From CAZUMW01 sp964621615 (lineage in GTDB: Bacteria > Desulfobacterota > WTBG01 > CAIYCZ01 > CAIRTM01), in contig CAZUMW010000004.1 in the NCBI GenBank assembly GCA_964621615.1, positions 129,428 to 193,427 on the forward strand: 64,000 bases of DNA, given 5' to 3'. The notes below the pieces were generated by a model, which saw only the letters and a list, made by a program, of their open reading frames with translations, was not told the DNA's origin and ran no database searches. The stretch's first letter is position 1. Each line of letters starts with the position of its first letter. Below, piece by piece: positions 44,994-54,201 of this stretch. A program made the position numbers and the translations under genes.

Positions 44994-46475
44994 CTACAGA
45001 TCAATTTTCCCGGGATTAAGCGTTCTGTTGGGGTCCAGAATGTTTTTGAGCTTTCGTATGGCTTCGTGCGTATAGCCTGCACGTGAATATATCATATCGC
45101 TCCAGTCATAGTAGGGGCGGTAAAAGAATGCGCCGTCGTTGATAAGCGTTTCCGCGCTGCGGCGATGAAAGGCTTTTGCCGCATCAGCATTTTCAGGGTT
45201 GCAGGGGATATTGAATTCGACATGGCACACGCGGGCACGCTGGCGGGGCTGAATATACATGCCGAGCCTGCTCGTATCGATACCGTGATCGGCAGCAAGC
45301 GCAACAAACCGATTCCAGAACTGAGGGACCTTGTTCAGGCCGTTTTGAAACACTATGTCCAGGCAGGCGCCCATGTCCCGCTCTTTCCAGTACACATCGC
45401 CGGCCCAGGGAGAGGTGAGCATTTTCTGAAGCCGGACGTTTGCATCCGCAACTGCCGCAAGGCCTTCTGTGTACGAGCACATATACTGATCTGCAATATG
45501 CGCTATAGCCTTTTCTTCATAAGCGATGCGCTCTTCGGGGAAAAACTGCCCGCCCCACAGGTTAACCGCAATACAGAAAGGAGGCATTTCTTTTGCCAGC
45601 GCAGCGACATCACTGTCTTTTTCAGCAAAAATGGATGCGAGATTGTATCCGTTCAAAAGGAAGCACTCATGGCCGATTTCGCGGCGCTGAATGGTGTACA
45701 GCGGCATGACCGCATCCTCAATTCTGTCAAAAGGCAGAAATACCAATTTCTGCTTCAGGGGCTTGTGAAAAATTTTCACATTCATAACCGTGGCAACACC
45801 GAACGTGCCCTGACACCCGGTCAGAAGCCGCCACCAGTCGATTCCGGGGCCGCCGGTGCTGCACAGGTCGGACTTGGTCTTGTCCGGAATTTCTTCGGGA
45901 GGCATGCTGTCAACAGCCATTGCACCGGTTCTGAACAGCTCCCCGGTTCCCCAGACCACTTCAGCGGTTTTAAACGGCTCGTCGCACTCTGTTTTTGTAG
46001 CAAGAACCGGCTCTCTTTCGAGCACGCTCGTTATTACTGATTTGTCTCTTCGGGGAAGCAGGGGATTGAGGCACTGCATCCCGTGCTTGTCGAGCTCCTC
46101 GTTCAGCTCCCCAAAGGTAACGCCTGCTTCAAGAAGCACCCAGCGGTTCCGGGTATCGGCGCGCGGGACACGCTTCATTCCTGAAAGGTCAAGAATAATA
46201 CCGCCCTCCTCCGGAATGCCGCTCCCGTACGTACCTGTTCCCGAGCTTCGCGGAATTATCGGGCAGTTATTCTCGTTTGCAATTTTTATGACGCCCTGCA
46301 CCTCGTCGCGGTTCATCGCCCTGACAACGATATCCGGCAAACGGGGCTGCATCAGGCTCGTGTCGCGTGAATAGCGCTTGAGCGTTTCAACATCGGTGTG
46401 GACGTTTTGTTCGCCAACCACACCGGTCAGTGCTTCGACAAGACTGCTGATGGTTGTAGCTGCTGCTGTACTCAT
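44994..46475 (-). CDS. FAD_binding_4 oxidoreductase (GlcD/PCMH-like), copy 1
   Basis: A 493-residue flavoprotein of the same family. Motifs: PIIPRSSGTGTYGSGIP in the FAD loop, LLEAGVTFGELNEELD, GCQGTFGVATVMNVKIF, and the ending ILDPNRTLNPGKIDL. GGAGAAGGA precedes the ATG. It is the first gene of the cluster, 371 bases away from the next gene upstream. Like the others it probably oxidises a hydroxy acid or a phenolic compound; the four copies differ enough to be distinct subunits or enzymes rather than recent duplicates. Confidence 0.82.
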   Translation of the reverse strand: MSTAAATTISSLVEALTGVVGEQNVHTDVETLKRYSRDTSLMQPRLPDIVVRAMNRDEVQGVIKIANENNCPIIPRSSGTGTYGSGIPEEGGIILDLSGMKRVPRADTRNRWVLLEAGVTFGELNEELDKHGMQCLNPLLPRRDKSVITSVLEREPVLATKTECDEPFKTAEVVWGTGELFRTGAMAVDSMPPEEIPDKTKSDLCSTGGPGIDWWRLLTGCQGTFGVATVMNVKIFHKPLKQKLVFLPFDRIEDAVMPLYTIQRREIGHECFLLNGYNLASIFAEKDSDVAALAKEMPPFCIAVNLWGGQFFPEERIAYEEKAIAHIADQYMCSYTEGLAAVADANVRLQKMLTSPWAGDVYWKERDMGACLDIVFQNGLNKVPQFWNRFVALAADHGIDTSRLGMYIQPRQRARVCHVEFNIPCNPENADAAKAFHRRSAETLINDGAFFYRPYYDWSDMIYSRAGYTHEAIRKLKNILDPNRTLNPGKIDL

Positions 46476-46568
46476 ATTCCTTCTCCACCTGTTAGATTAT
46501 AATTGTTGGTTTCTTACCGATCTGACGTTTATTAAAATCAACACCGGGCAGTGCCGCATTCATAATTA

Positions 46569-46655
46569 TCAAAAAAGCGCATCCAGCGTGAGCTCGGCAA
46601 GCTCTGCTCCCACTGCATGCTCCAGCATAATGCCGCCGGGGTCATTTTCGTTCAT
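46569..46655 (-). CDS. Possible 28-residue leader peptide, doubtful
   Basis: A short minus-strand frame begins MNENDPGGIMLEHAVG, continues with an amphipathic helical stretch and ends at TGA. It has no clear ribosome site. It lies in the leader of the FAD cluster, 93 bases before the first flavoprotein ATG. It could be a regulatory small peptide or chance. Confidence 0.2.
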   Translation of the reverse strand: MNENDPGGIMLEHAVGAELAELTLDALF

Positions 46656-46703
46656 AAATATCCAAATATACGATAGAAATAAACATTAAATGAACACATC
46701 AAA

Positions 46704-46732
46704 AGCCTACTTAAACTTAATTATAATGTCAA
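46704..46732 (-). promoter_or_regulatory. Weak candidate promoter of FAD cluster
   Basis: A perfect TTGACA (46727-46732, minus strand) with a poor -10 (TAGGCT) 17 bases later. A TATAAT-like stretch lies in the spacer. If used, the leader would be about 220 bases. Confidence 0.3.
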
Positions 46733-46846
46733 GGGAAATCTTTAGCCTGCAAAGTATTTTACCGGCTGACACGGAACACATAGAAAGCACAAACCGGGGT
46801 CGTCCGGTGCGGAAACTGTCACCTGTCCAGGCACAGCCCATTGAAG

Positions 46847-48274
46847 CTATAAAAGAAGGCGGACGAGAAGCGTAAGGCTTGTGGACAGAAGCAGTAAAAA
46901 TCCCCACACGGTGAGCCCATACACTGCAAACGCCGCAATGGTAAGCACAAGCAGAAGCAGAAACAGATTTGAAAAAACAGCCTGAGCGACAGTACGCTTC
47001 CGTTGCCGTTCCTCCTGAGCAGCTATCCTGGCTTTCATTTCTTCTTCGATCCGCTTTGCGAGCTCAGCTTTCATGCGCTCCTCTTCAGCCCTTCGCTCCT
47101 GATCCTCCGCTTCCTGCTGCTGCTTTTGTGCGCTCTGCTCTTTTTGCTTTTTCTGCTGCTCACTCTCATCGCTGTTAATGGTTTCCTGATTGATCTTTTC
47201 CTTCAGCTCATCAATCAGCAGCATGATATCCTTGTGCTGGAGATAATCATTGGTGTTTAGAAGCTTTTTTGCGTAATTCAGTTTATCCTCGACATGCATT
47301 TTCAAAACATCGCTGAGCCTGGATGTGTTTTCCTGGAAAAGCCGCTCGCATTCGGCAATGTCATTTTCCGCTATTTCATAAAAAAGGCGCCTGATTTCAT
47401 CCCGAATAGCGCTGAAATCTGAATCTTTTTCAACTTTCAGACAGTAGCGCCTGTCAAATGTTTCTATCGCCTCGCGCAATTGTGCGGAGGCCTCATCTTC
47501 ATCGCCGAAAGCAGCATAAAATTTAGCTAAATTATAGTATGCCTCAGACATCCGGGGCTCCATTTCGATCGCCTTAATGGTAAGATCTATGCCGCTCTGT
47601 ATATCGCCGTACACCGCAGAAGATACCCATCCGCTGTAAAAATACCCCTGAGCGGCAACCTGCATCTGCTCTTCAAACAGTTCAGCTGCTGTAAAACACA
47701 GCGAATAATATTCCATGGCGCGCTTAAAATCACGCTGCTTTCGGTGATAATGCAGAATGTGCCCCATATGCAGGTAGGCAAAGGCGTTTTCTCTATAATC
47801 CTCAATTGATTTCGAAAACAGCCGCAGCGACTCGCTGAACTGGTCCTGCTGCTCAGCGGTACGGCAGGCATCCCGATAGAATTTCATGGCCTCACGGAAT
47901 CTGTTTTCAGCATCACTTTTCATAAGGCCCTGCATTTTTTCAAACACGGTATTAAGGCCCGCCCGGAAAGAGCCGCGTGCCATTTCAAAAATAACCAGCA
48001 CGCCGCCCATTGCTATGTTATACTGCGCTTTCAGGGAAAGCATGCCTTCGGAAAGCATATCCGCCTCATACGTTACCAGCTCCTCCATATCGGTCAGCTC
48101 AGGGTTCATCACCCATTTTTCATCAAAGTGCATCCGTGACAGCAACGGAGCGCTTTCTTCGGTAATAAGGATTATTCCCTGCTGGAGCTTGCCCACATAT
48201 TTTCTGGGCAGCAAAAACCCGTTGTAGGTGTGCATCTGATCATGCAGAATGGGAAAGGTAGAATAGTCGATCAT
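46847..48274 (-). CDS. TPR-containing protein with coiled coil and C-terminal membrane helices
   Basis: A 475-residue protein. Residues 1-110 form an unassigned N-terminal domain; about 135-310 show TPR-like helical repeats (for example AYLHMGHILHYHRKQRDFKR and SEAYYNLAKFYAAFGDEDEA). A highly charged coiled coil follows (about 370-430, KQQQEAEDQERRAEEERMKA), and two hydrophobic segments end the protein (LFLLLLVLTIAAFAVYG and LLLLSTSLTLLVRLLL). It is divergent from the tandem kinase gene across 267 bases, which suggests a functional pair, perhaps a kinase substrate or scaffold. Confidence 0.65.
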   Translation of the reverse strand: MIDYSTFPILHDQMHTYNGFLLPRKYVGKLQQGIILITEESAPLLSRMHFDEKWVMNPELTDMEELVTYEADMLSEGMLSLKAQYNIAMGGVLVIFEMARGSFRAGLNTVFEKMQGLMKSDAENRFREAMKFYRDACRTAEQQDQFSESLRLFSKSIEDYRENAFAYLHMGHILHYHRKQRDFKRAMEYYSLCFTAAELFEEQMQVAAQGYFYSGWVSSAVYGDIQSGIDLTIKAIEMEPRMSEAYYNLAKFYAAFGDEDEASAQLREAIETFDRRYCLKVEKDSDFSAIRDEIRRLFYEIAENDIAECERLFQENTSRLSDVLKMHVEDKLNYAKKLLNTNDYLQHKDIMLLIDELKEKINQETINSDESEQQKKQKEQSAQKQQQEAEDQERRAEEERMKAELAKRIEEEMKARIAAQEERQRKRTVAQAVFSNLFLLLLVLTIAAFAVYGLTVWGFLLLLSTSLTLLVRLLL

Positions 48275-48465
48275 AGCGAGGGTTTTTAATTTGTTACAAA
48301 AAAGTGTACCGGCACATTATATACGGCATATTCCTCGGGTGCAAAAAAAAGCACGCGCCCTCCGTAACGCCCGGCAATGCCCTGCACGGGTATATTTTCT
48401 TTCGGTTTTACTGCGCAGAATCTTTAACGCAACGATGCAGGGCCGGCCGCCGGGCGGCATTGCAA

Positions 48466-48494
48466 TTGACACGCGCTAAACAGTAGTCTATATT
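48466..48494 (+). promoter_or_regulatory. Sigma-70 promoter TTGACA-17-TATATT
   Basis: TTGACA (48466-48471) and TATATT (48489-48494) with a 17-base spacer, about 40 bases upstream of the tandem kinase start. One of the best promoter matches in the window. Confidence 0.75.
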
Positions 48495-48541
48495 AATTTT
48501 GTCAGCTTTATTAATTACTTATCTTAGCAGCGTACAGCGTG

Positions 48542-50458
48542 ATGGAATCGCTTAAGGGATACCGCCTGATTGACACAATCGGCAAAGGCGGAATGGCAAC
48601 CGTATATAAGGGTATTCAAATTTCCCTGAACCGGCCGGTTGCTGTCAAAATTCTTTCAAAAAAAATGGCTCAGCGCACAGAAATTTATGAACGGTTCATG
48701 CGCGAGTCGCTGATCATCGCACGTCTGAGCAATCCGCACATCATCCATGTTATCGATCGGGGCGTTACAAAAAAAGGCATGCCCTACTTTATCATGGAAT
48801 ATGTAAACGGCACCGATCTTTCCGCCTCGATCCGCGACAAAACCCTGGATCTGAACCGCAAGCTTGAACTTTCTGTCCAGATATGCAAAGCCCTCTCCTA
48901 TGCACATAAAAACGGGGTCATTCACCGGGATATTAAACCGGCAAACGTCATCATAGACGAAGAGGGCAATGCCCGGGTGCTTGATTTCGGCATCGCTCAG
49001 TTCTATGACGACGATCAGGGGAATAACGACAGCTCCATGAAAACAAATCCGGGCATCGTTATGGGTACGCTTCCCTATATCTCACCTGAGCAGCTCGAGT
49101 CAGCTTCTCAGGTTACTGCGCTGAGCGATATTTACTCGTTCGGCGCTCTGTCGTATGAGCTTTTCACCGGCAGAAAGCCCGCAGGGCGGTTTGTGCTGCC
49201 ATCTGAAGCCGTCATCGGCTTTCCCGTGGAGCTTGAGGCTCTGATCATGAGCTGCCTTGAGCAGGACCCCGCCAAGCGCCCGTCCTCTGCCGATATCATA
49301 AAGGAGTCTCTTTTAAAATTACTGCATGGCGCCCATTTGGGAGCGGGGCAGCGCAAGCGCGCCAGTAAAGGAATCACAAAGGTTACAGATAAATTCGCAC
49401 TGCTGGATGTAATACGCGAAAGTGAATTCGGCGCTGTGTATCTCTATGAAAACAGGCAGAGCCGCGAGCTCATGGTGATTAAAAAAAGGCCCCGCAGCGG
49501 CGACGGTTTTGTTGAATCAAAACTGCTCTCTTCTCTGAAGCACGACAATATTGTAGACATACTTGGGGTTTCCAAAAACCGGCAGCTTTTTATTATCGTC
49601 ATGGAGTATGTAAGCGGGGGAAGCCTGCAGGACAGGCTCATAAAGCCGTTTTCACTGAAAGGCTTTCTGCCTGTTGCCCGCCAGATATGCGACGGGCTTG
49701 CCTTCGCACACAGAAACAGAATAATTCACGGCAACATCCGGCCAACCAATATATTGTTTGACGACCGCGGCCGGGTAAAGCTTTCCGATTTCGGCCTCGA
49801 TGAGCACTACGCAGGCCAAAGCGGTTCAGACAACTGGTATAACATCTACAAAGAGGGTAAATCCTTAAAAACGGATATATTTGCAGCAGGCGTTGTTTTT
49901 TATCAAATGGTGACCGGCACGCTGCCCGATTATACGCGTGCACATGTTTCAACCTGCAGAGTGTTTGCAGAGCTTCCCGCAGAGCTTCGGGAGCTGATAA
50001 GCAGCATGCTTGCCAGATCGCACGAAAAGCGGCCCCGGAGCTTTGAGCACATAGGGCATGTTTTCGATGCCCTTGCCGAGCACGTCTCCGGACACCAGGA
50101 GGGCACTGATGCACTTCATACTGCAGCCACAGAGTATCTTGGTTCCGATACGCTGCAGGCGCCGAATCAGCAAACCGCCCGCATCGCAGGAAGGCACTAC
50201 TCGCGCGCGCTGTTTCTGCTGATTCTCCTTTATGCCGTGGGCATTACATATCTGAGCTATACCGGTAAAATCGAGACATACAAAACGCTGATGAGCGAGC
50301 TCATTGACAGTGCCTCTTCCAGCGCCGCCGGCTTTTATGATGACACGCTGCTGCCGTTTTTGAAGCTCCTTCAGAAAACCGCTCAATCCGTATACAGCGA
50401 TATAATTCTCCCTGCCGTTGACAAAGCACGCGAGCGCGCACGCGAACTGTTTAATTAA
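48542..50458 (+). CDS. Membrane-anchored Ser/Thr kinase-pseudokinase tandem protein
   Basis: A 638-residue protein with two Hanks-type kinase domains. The first (about 7-265) is complete: GKGGMATVYKG, VAVKIL with K36, HRDIKPAN with D130, DFG with D148, SPEQ. The second (about 284-512) keeps a lysine in VIKK and DFG (D416), but its catalytic loop reads HGNIRPTN, so the base aspartate is N398, and its glycine loop is eroded (ESEFGAVY). It is thus probably a pseudokinase that regulates the first. One transmembrane helix follows (about 556-574), then a helical tail. A GTG at 48539 precedes the chosen ATG. It is divergent from a TPR protein and followed by a GH57-type gene. Confidence 0.85.
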   Translation: MESLKGYRLIDTIGKGGMATVYKGIQISLNRPVAVKILSKKMAQRTEIYERFMRESLIIARLSNPHIIHVIDRGVTKKGMPYFIMEYVNGTDLSASIRDKTLDLNRKLELSVQICKALSYAHKNGVIHRDIKPANVIIDEEGNARVLDFGIAQFYDDDQGNNDSSMKTNPGIVMGTLPYISPEQLESASQVTALSDIYSFGALSYELFTGRKPAGRFVLPSEAVIGFPVELEALIMSCLEQDPAKRPSSADIIKESLLKLLHGAHLGAGQRKRASKGITKVTDKFALLDVIRESEFGAVYLYENRQSRELMVIKKRPRSGDGFVESKLLSSLKHDNIVDILGVSKNRQLFIIVMEYVSGGSLQDRLIKPFSLKGFLPVARQICDGLAFAHRNRIIHGNIRPTNILFDDRGRVKLSDFGLDEHYAGQSGSDNWYNIYKEGKSLKTDIFAAGVVFYQMVTGTLPDYTRAHVSTCRVFAELPAELRELISSMLARSHEKRPRSFEHIGHVFDALAEHVSGHQEGTDALHTAATEYLGSDTLQAPNQQTARIAGRHYSRALFLLILLYAVGITYLSYTGKIETYKTLMSELIDSASSSAAGFYDDTLLPFLKLLQKTAQSVYSDIILPAVDKARERARELFN

Positions 50459-50570
50459 ACATGCCGCTGCCAATCGGGATAAACTGCGAAGCCCCCTTGT
50501 CAGAGCCGGCGAACGCCCTGTGATTACATAAAAAAACCGCTCATAGCATTTGCTGAAAGGAAGCTCTACC

Positions 50571-53009
50571 ATGCAACGATATGTCTGCATACATGGTCAT
50601 TTCTACCAGCCGCCAAGAGAAAACCCCTGGATCGAAGAGCTTGAGCAGCAGGACTCTGCCTATCCGTACCATGACTGGAACGAGCGGATAACCGCTGAGT
50701 GCTATGCGCCCAACACGTCATCGCGCATACTCGACCGCGACGACCGGATAATCGAGATCGTAAACAATTATGCCGGCATCAGCTTCAATTTCGGCCCAAC
50801 GCTTTTGTCATGGATGGAAAAGCATCAGCCTGATGTATACGAATCAATTCTTGAAGCCGACAAAATAAGTCGGGAAAAATATTCCGGTCACGGGTCAGCT
50901 CTCGCACAGGTCTACAACCACATCATTATGCCGCTGGCCAACCGGCGCGACAAGCAAACACAAGTTATATGGGGCATTAAAGATTTTGAGCACCGCTTCA
51001 ATCGTTCACCTGAGGGCATGTGGCTTGCTGAAACCGCAGTAGACTGTGAAACGCTGGACATCATGTCCGACAACGGCATCGCCTTTACTATTCTTGCGCC
51101 GCACCAGGCGCACCGCATACGTAAAATCGGCGCCGCTGAGTGGAACTCGGTAAGCGGGCAGCGCATTGATCCGAAAAGACCCTACCTGTGCCGCCTGCCT
51201 TCCGGCCGGTCTATAACGATCTTTTTTTATGACGGGCCCATATCCCTTGACGTGTCTTTCCGCGACCTCCTTTCAAATGGGGTTCGCTTTGCCAACCGCC
51301 TTATAGACGTATTTGATGATGATACTGAGCCTCAGCTGGTCAGCATCGCAACCGACGGGGAAACCTACGGACACCACCATCGCTACGGAGAAATGGCGCT
51401 TACCTACTGCCTGCATCACATAAGCTCGCACAAGCTAGCACACATAACCGTATTCGGCGAGTATCTCGAAAAATTTCCTCCCGATTACGAGGTGGAAATA
51501 TATGACAACACCTCATGGAGCTGTGCACACGGGATCGAGCGCTGGAAAAGCGACTGCGGATGCAGCATCGGACAACAGCCTTCCTGGAACCAGAAGTGGA
51601 GAGGCCCGCTCAGAAATGCGCTGGACCGGCTGCGAAACAGGCTCATTTCTATATATGAAGACAAAATGTCACCCTGCGTGCGCGATCCCTGGTCGGCACG
51701 AAACGAATATATCGACATTATTTTATCCCGAACAGACGATTCAATCGGACGGTTCGCTGCCCGTCACGCCCTGCGCAAGCTTTCCACCGAAGAGATCACC
51801 GCCCTTTTAAAACTTCTCGAAATGCAGCGAAATGCCCAGCTTATGTATACAAGCTGCGGCTGGTTTTTCGATGAAATATCCGGCATTGAAACAGTGCAGA
51901 TTATGGCCTATGCTGCCCGGGCCATACAGCTTGCCCTGGAGGTGACCGGCAAAAACCTCGAGCCGGAATTTACGGCAGCGCTTCGGAGCGCACAAAGCAA
52001 CATCAGGGATCTCGGCGACGGCAAAAACATATACAGCACATTTGTCAAAACCGCTGTAACGGATGTTTTACGCGTTGGAGCACACTATGCCGTTTCTTCG
52101 ATGTTTGAAGACTATGATGAGGAAACAGAGCTTTACTGCTACAGCGCCGTCAAAAAAGCATACCAGTGCCACGAGGCCGGCATACACCGCCTTGCCGCCG
52201 GAAGCGCTGAAATACGATCTCATATAACCAGGGAATCGGTTTTTGTGGGGTTCTCAGTGCTGCACCTTGGAGACCATAATATTGTATGCGGCGTCATCCC
52301 CCACCCCGGCACAAAGCCATTTGAGATGATTTGCGATGAGCTTGCTCAGTCGTTCATGAAGGGCGATATCACGGAGGTAATTCACGCAATAGAAAAGCAT
52401 TTCGACAGGGGGCAGTATTCCCTGTGGCACCTTTTCAGAGATGAGCAGCGCAAAATCCTGAGGCAAATCATTACGTCAACGCTTGAGGAAAGCGCTTCCT
52501 CCTTTCGAGCCGCATACAAGCAATACTACCCGCTTATGCTGGTTATGAGCGAGCTGTCAATGCCGCTTCCGAAAACATTTTCAACCTCTGCTGAATTCGC
52601 TATCAACATGGAGCTTCAGGAGCACTTTCAATCAGAGGAGCCGGACCCGGAGGCAATCCAAAATCTTATCAGCGAAGCGAAGCGCTGGAAAATAGACATT
52701 GACACCGCAACGCTCAGCTATAGCGCCACCGGCAGAATAACCGGCCTTATGGAAGCGGCCCGCCAGGATCCGGAAGATCTCGCCGCTTTGGAAAAGGTGT
52801 GCGTGCTGCTTGAAATAACCGGTGAGCTTGACCTTGAGCTGAATTTATGGAAAGTACAAAACAGCTATTTTGAAATCAGCAAAAAGCTGTCAGCCGATGA
52901 GTTTTTTCCGCGGGGCGCCACAAAAAAATTCAGGCAGCGCTGGCATGCGCAGTTCCGGAAGCTGGGCGCGTTGCTGAACATCCGGTATGCGAACTCTCCT
53001 TTACAGTAA
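50571..53009 (+). CDS. Glycoside hydrolase family 57/DUF3536 protein
   Basis: An 812-residue cytoplasmic enzyme of the GH57 superfamily with a DUF3536 region. The N terminus has CIHGHFYQPPRENPW with the HxH motif, SPEGMWLAETAVD with E154 as likely nucleophile, and SIATDGETYGHHH with D262 as likely acid/base. A long helical region follows (about 300-810). The family includes alpha-amylases and branching enzymes of glycogen metabolism. AGGAAG precedes the ATG at 50571. No other glycogen gene is nearby; the tandem kinase gene lies upstream on the same strand, 112 bases away. Confidence 0.85.
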   Translation: MQRYVCIHGHFYQPPRENPWIEELEQQDSAYPYHDWNERITAECYAPNTSSRILDRDDRIIEIVNNYAGISFNFGPTLLSWMEKHQPDVYESILEADKISREKYSGHGSALAQVYNHIIMPLANRRDKQTQVIWGIKDFEHRFNRSPEGMWLAETAVDCETLDIMSDNGIAFTILAPHQAHRIRKIGAAEWNSVSGQRIDPKRPYLCRLPSGRSITIFFYDGPISLDVSFRDLLSNGVRFANRLIDVFDDDTEPQLVSIATDGETYGHHHRYGEMALTYCLHHISSHKLAHITVFGEYLEKFPPDYEVEIYDNTSWSCAHGIERWKSDCGCSIGQQPSWNQKWRGPLRNALDRLRNRLISIYEDKMSPCVRDPWSARNEYIDIILSRTDDSIGRFAARHALRKLSTEEITALLKLLEMQRNAQLMYTSCGWFFDEISGIETVQIMAYAARAIQLALEVTGKNLEPEFTAALRSAQSNIRDLGDGKNIYSTFVKTAVTDVLRVGAHYAVSSMFEDYDEETELYCYSAVKKAYQCHEAGIHRLAAGSAEIRSHITRESVFVGFSVLHLGDHNIVCGVIPHPGTKPFEMICDELAQSFMKGDITEVIHAIEKHFDRGQYSLWHLFRDEQRKILRQIITSTLEESASSFRAAYKQYYPLMLVMSELSMPLPKTFSTSAEFAINMELQEHFQSEEPDPEAIQNLISEAKRWKIDIDTATLSYSATGRITGLMEAARQDPEDLAALEKVCVLLEITGELDLELNLWKVQNSYFEISKKLSADEFFPRGATKKFRQRWHAQFRKLGALLNIRYANSPLQ

Positions 53010-53259
53010 AAAGTATCCCCGGCGCAGGGAGAAAGATCGCTGAGCCGCCCGCAAGCGGCTTGGGTTCTCACGAAACGATCAATAGCTTAAATTTATTGCG
53101 TTTTGTCATATAGCTTTTTTTCGGTGTTTCCAGCTATAGCAGGCTGCAGCACCCGTGTACGTAATTCTCTGGTTCGCCAGACAAGCCGTGCAATGGCCCC
53201 TGCTTATCGGATTTTCGCTCTGTGCCGAAAAAGGAACGTCTGATTCAATGTAAAACCCA

Positions 53260-54117
53260 TCATTTCTTCTGTGCGATAACAACCCGATCGCAGCCGGCAT
53301 AATCCTTAATCGTCCCTATATTATGGAAGCAGCGGGCATCAGATAAGATACCGGTCACATCAGGTGCCTGATCACAGCCTATTTCAAGAGCTGCCCACCC
53401 CCCGGATCTGAGCACCGCAGCAATGATATGTATATTTGTCTGATAAAACATCAGGCCGCTTTTGCCGCCGTCAAGCGCGATGCGCGGCTCGTAGAGCCGG
53501 ATATCCGGTGCAAGGGACTGGAGGTCCCCGGCGGGTATGTACGGAGGGTTTGAAACAATAATATCAAAGTATGGATACTGTCTGCACCACTCAAGCCCCT
53601 GGCCCAGCACAAAACAAATGCGCTCACTGACACCGTGCCGCGCTGCATTCCGTGATGCAGTCTCAATCGCGCCCATGGATATATCAGTGCCGACTGCAGC
53701 AAGCGTGCGTATTTCTACGGCAAGAGAAATACATACAGCCCCGCTTCCGACACCGATCTCAAGCAGCCGGGCGGGACCGCGCATCTGGCTCAATATGCTC
53801 AGCGCTTCCTGAACAAGTATTTCGGTTTCCGGCCTCGGAATCAGCACCGATGGGTTAACCGCGAACGGCAGCGACCAGAACTCTTTCTCTCCGGTAATAT
53901 AGGCAACGGGCTCGCGCGCGCCTCTGCGCCGCACCATTTCCCGGTATGCGGACAGCTCGTCATCTCCGACCGGCTGCTCATAATCAAGATACAGCTGCAC
54001 CCTGCTTTTGCCGAGACAGTGCCCCAGAAGAAGCTCTGCATCAAGCCTGGCAGAGCGTATATGCTTGCCGGCAAAATAGGACTGCGTTTCTTTAAGCAGT
54101 TTGAGCACTGTCCACAT
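53260..54117 (-). CDS. prmC: Release factor glutamine methyltransferase PrmC
   Basis: Methylates the glutamine of the GGQ motif in release factors RF1/RF2. The 285-residue protein has the N-terminal helical domain (SARLDAELLLGHCLGKSR), the SAM loop LLEIGVGSGAVCISLA and the catalytic SNPPYIPAGDL. It lies downstream of prfA, its substrate gene, on the same strand, the common arrangement. The stop leaves 250 bases to the convergent GH57 gene, in which I see only a weak GCCGC/GCGGC hairpin at about 53042-53059. Confidence 0.95.
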   Translation of the reverse strand: MWTVLKLLKETQSYFAGKHIRSARLDAELLLGHCLGKSRVQLYLDYEQPVGDDELSAYREMVRRRGAREPVAYITGEKEFWSLPFAVNPSVLIPRPETEILVQEALSILSQMRGPARLLEIGVGSGAVCISLAVEIRTLAAVGTDISMGAIETASRNAARHGVSERICFVLGQGLEWCRQYPYFDIIVSNPPYIPAGDLQSLAPDIRLYEPRIALDGGKSGLMFYQTNIHIIAAVLRSGGWAALEIGCDQAPDVTGILSDARCFHNIGTIKDYAGCDRVVIAQKK

Positions 54118-54201
54118 TATAGTGCATGCTTTCTGAGCACAGACACAAAGCGCGTAAAAAAGCCGGACTTAAATCTGCAGGAAAAGCTGTAAAACGTTTA
54201 T

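Larger units (their letters stand above)
46476..46846. other. 371-bp intergenic region upstream of the FAD cluster
   Basis: No full gene is supported here. It contains a possible minus-strand promoter (46704-46732) and a short reading frame of 28 codons (46569-46655). The rest is AT-rich with nothing I recognise. The open plus-strand frame at 46378-46689 lies partly in the coding region of the flavoprotein and is not credible. Confidence 0.5.

Noticed and set aside
45165..46040. Open plus-strand frame of 291 codons
   Set aside because: Antisense shadow of a FAD oxidoreductase gene, with no protein-like features of its own.
53106..53300. Small Cys-containing frame after prmC
   Set aside because: It starts inside prmC out of frame, has no ribosome site, and no homologous pattern is recognised.
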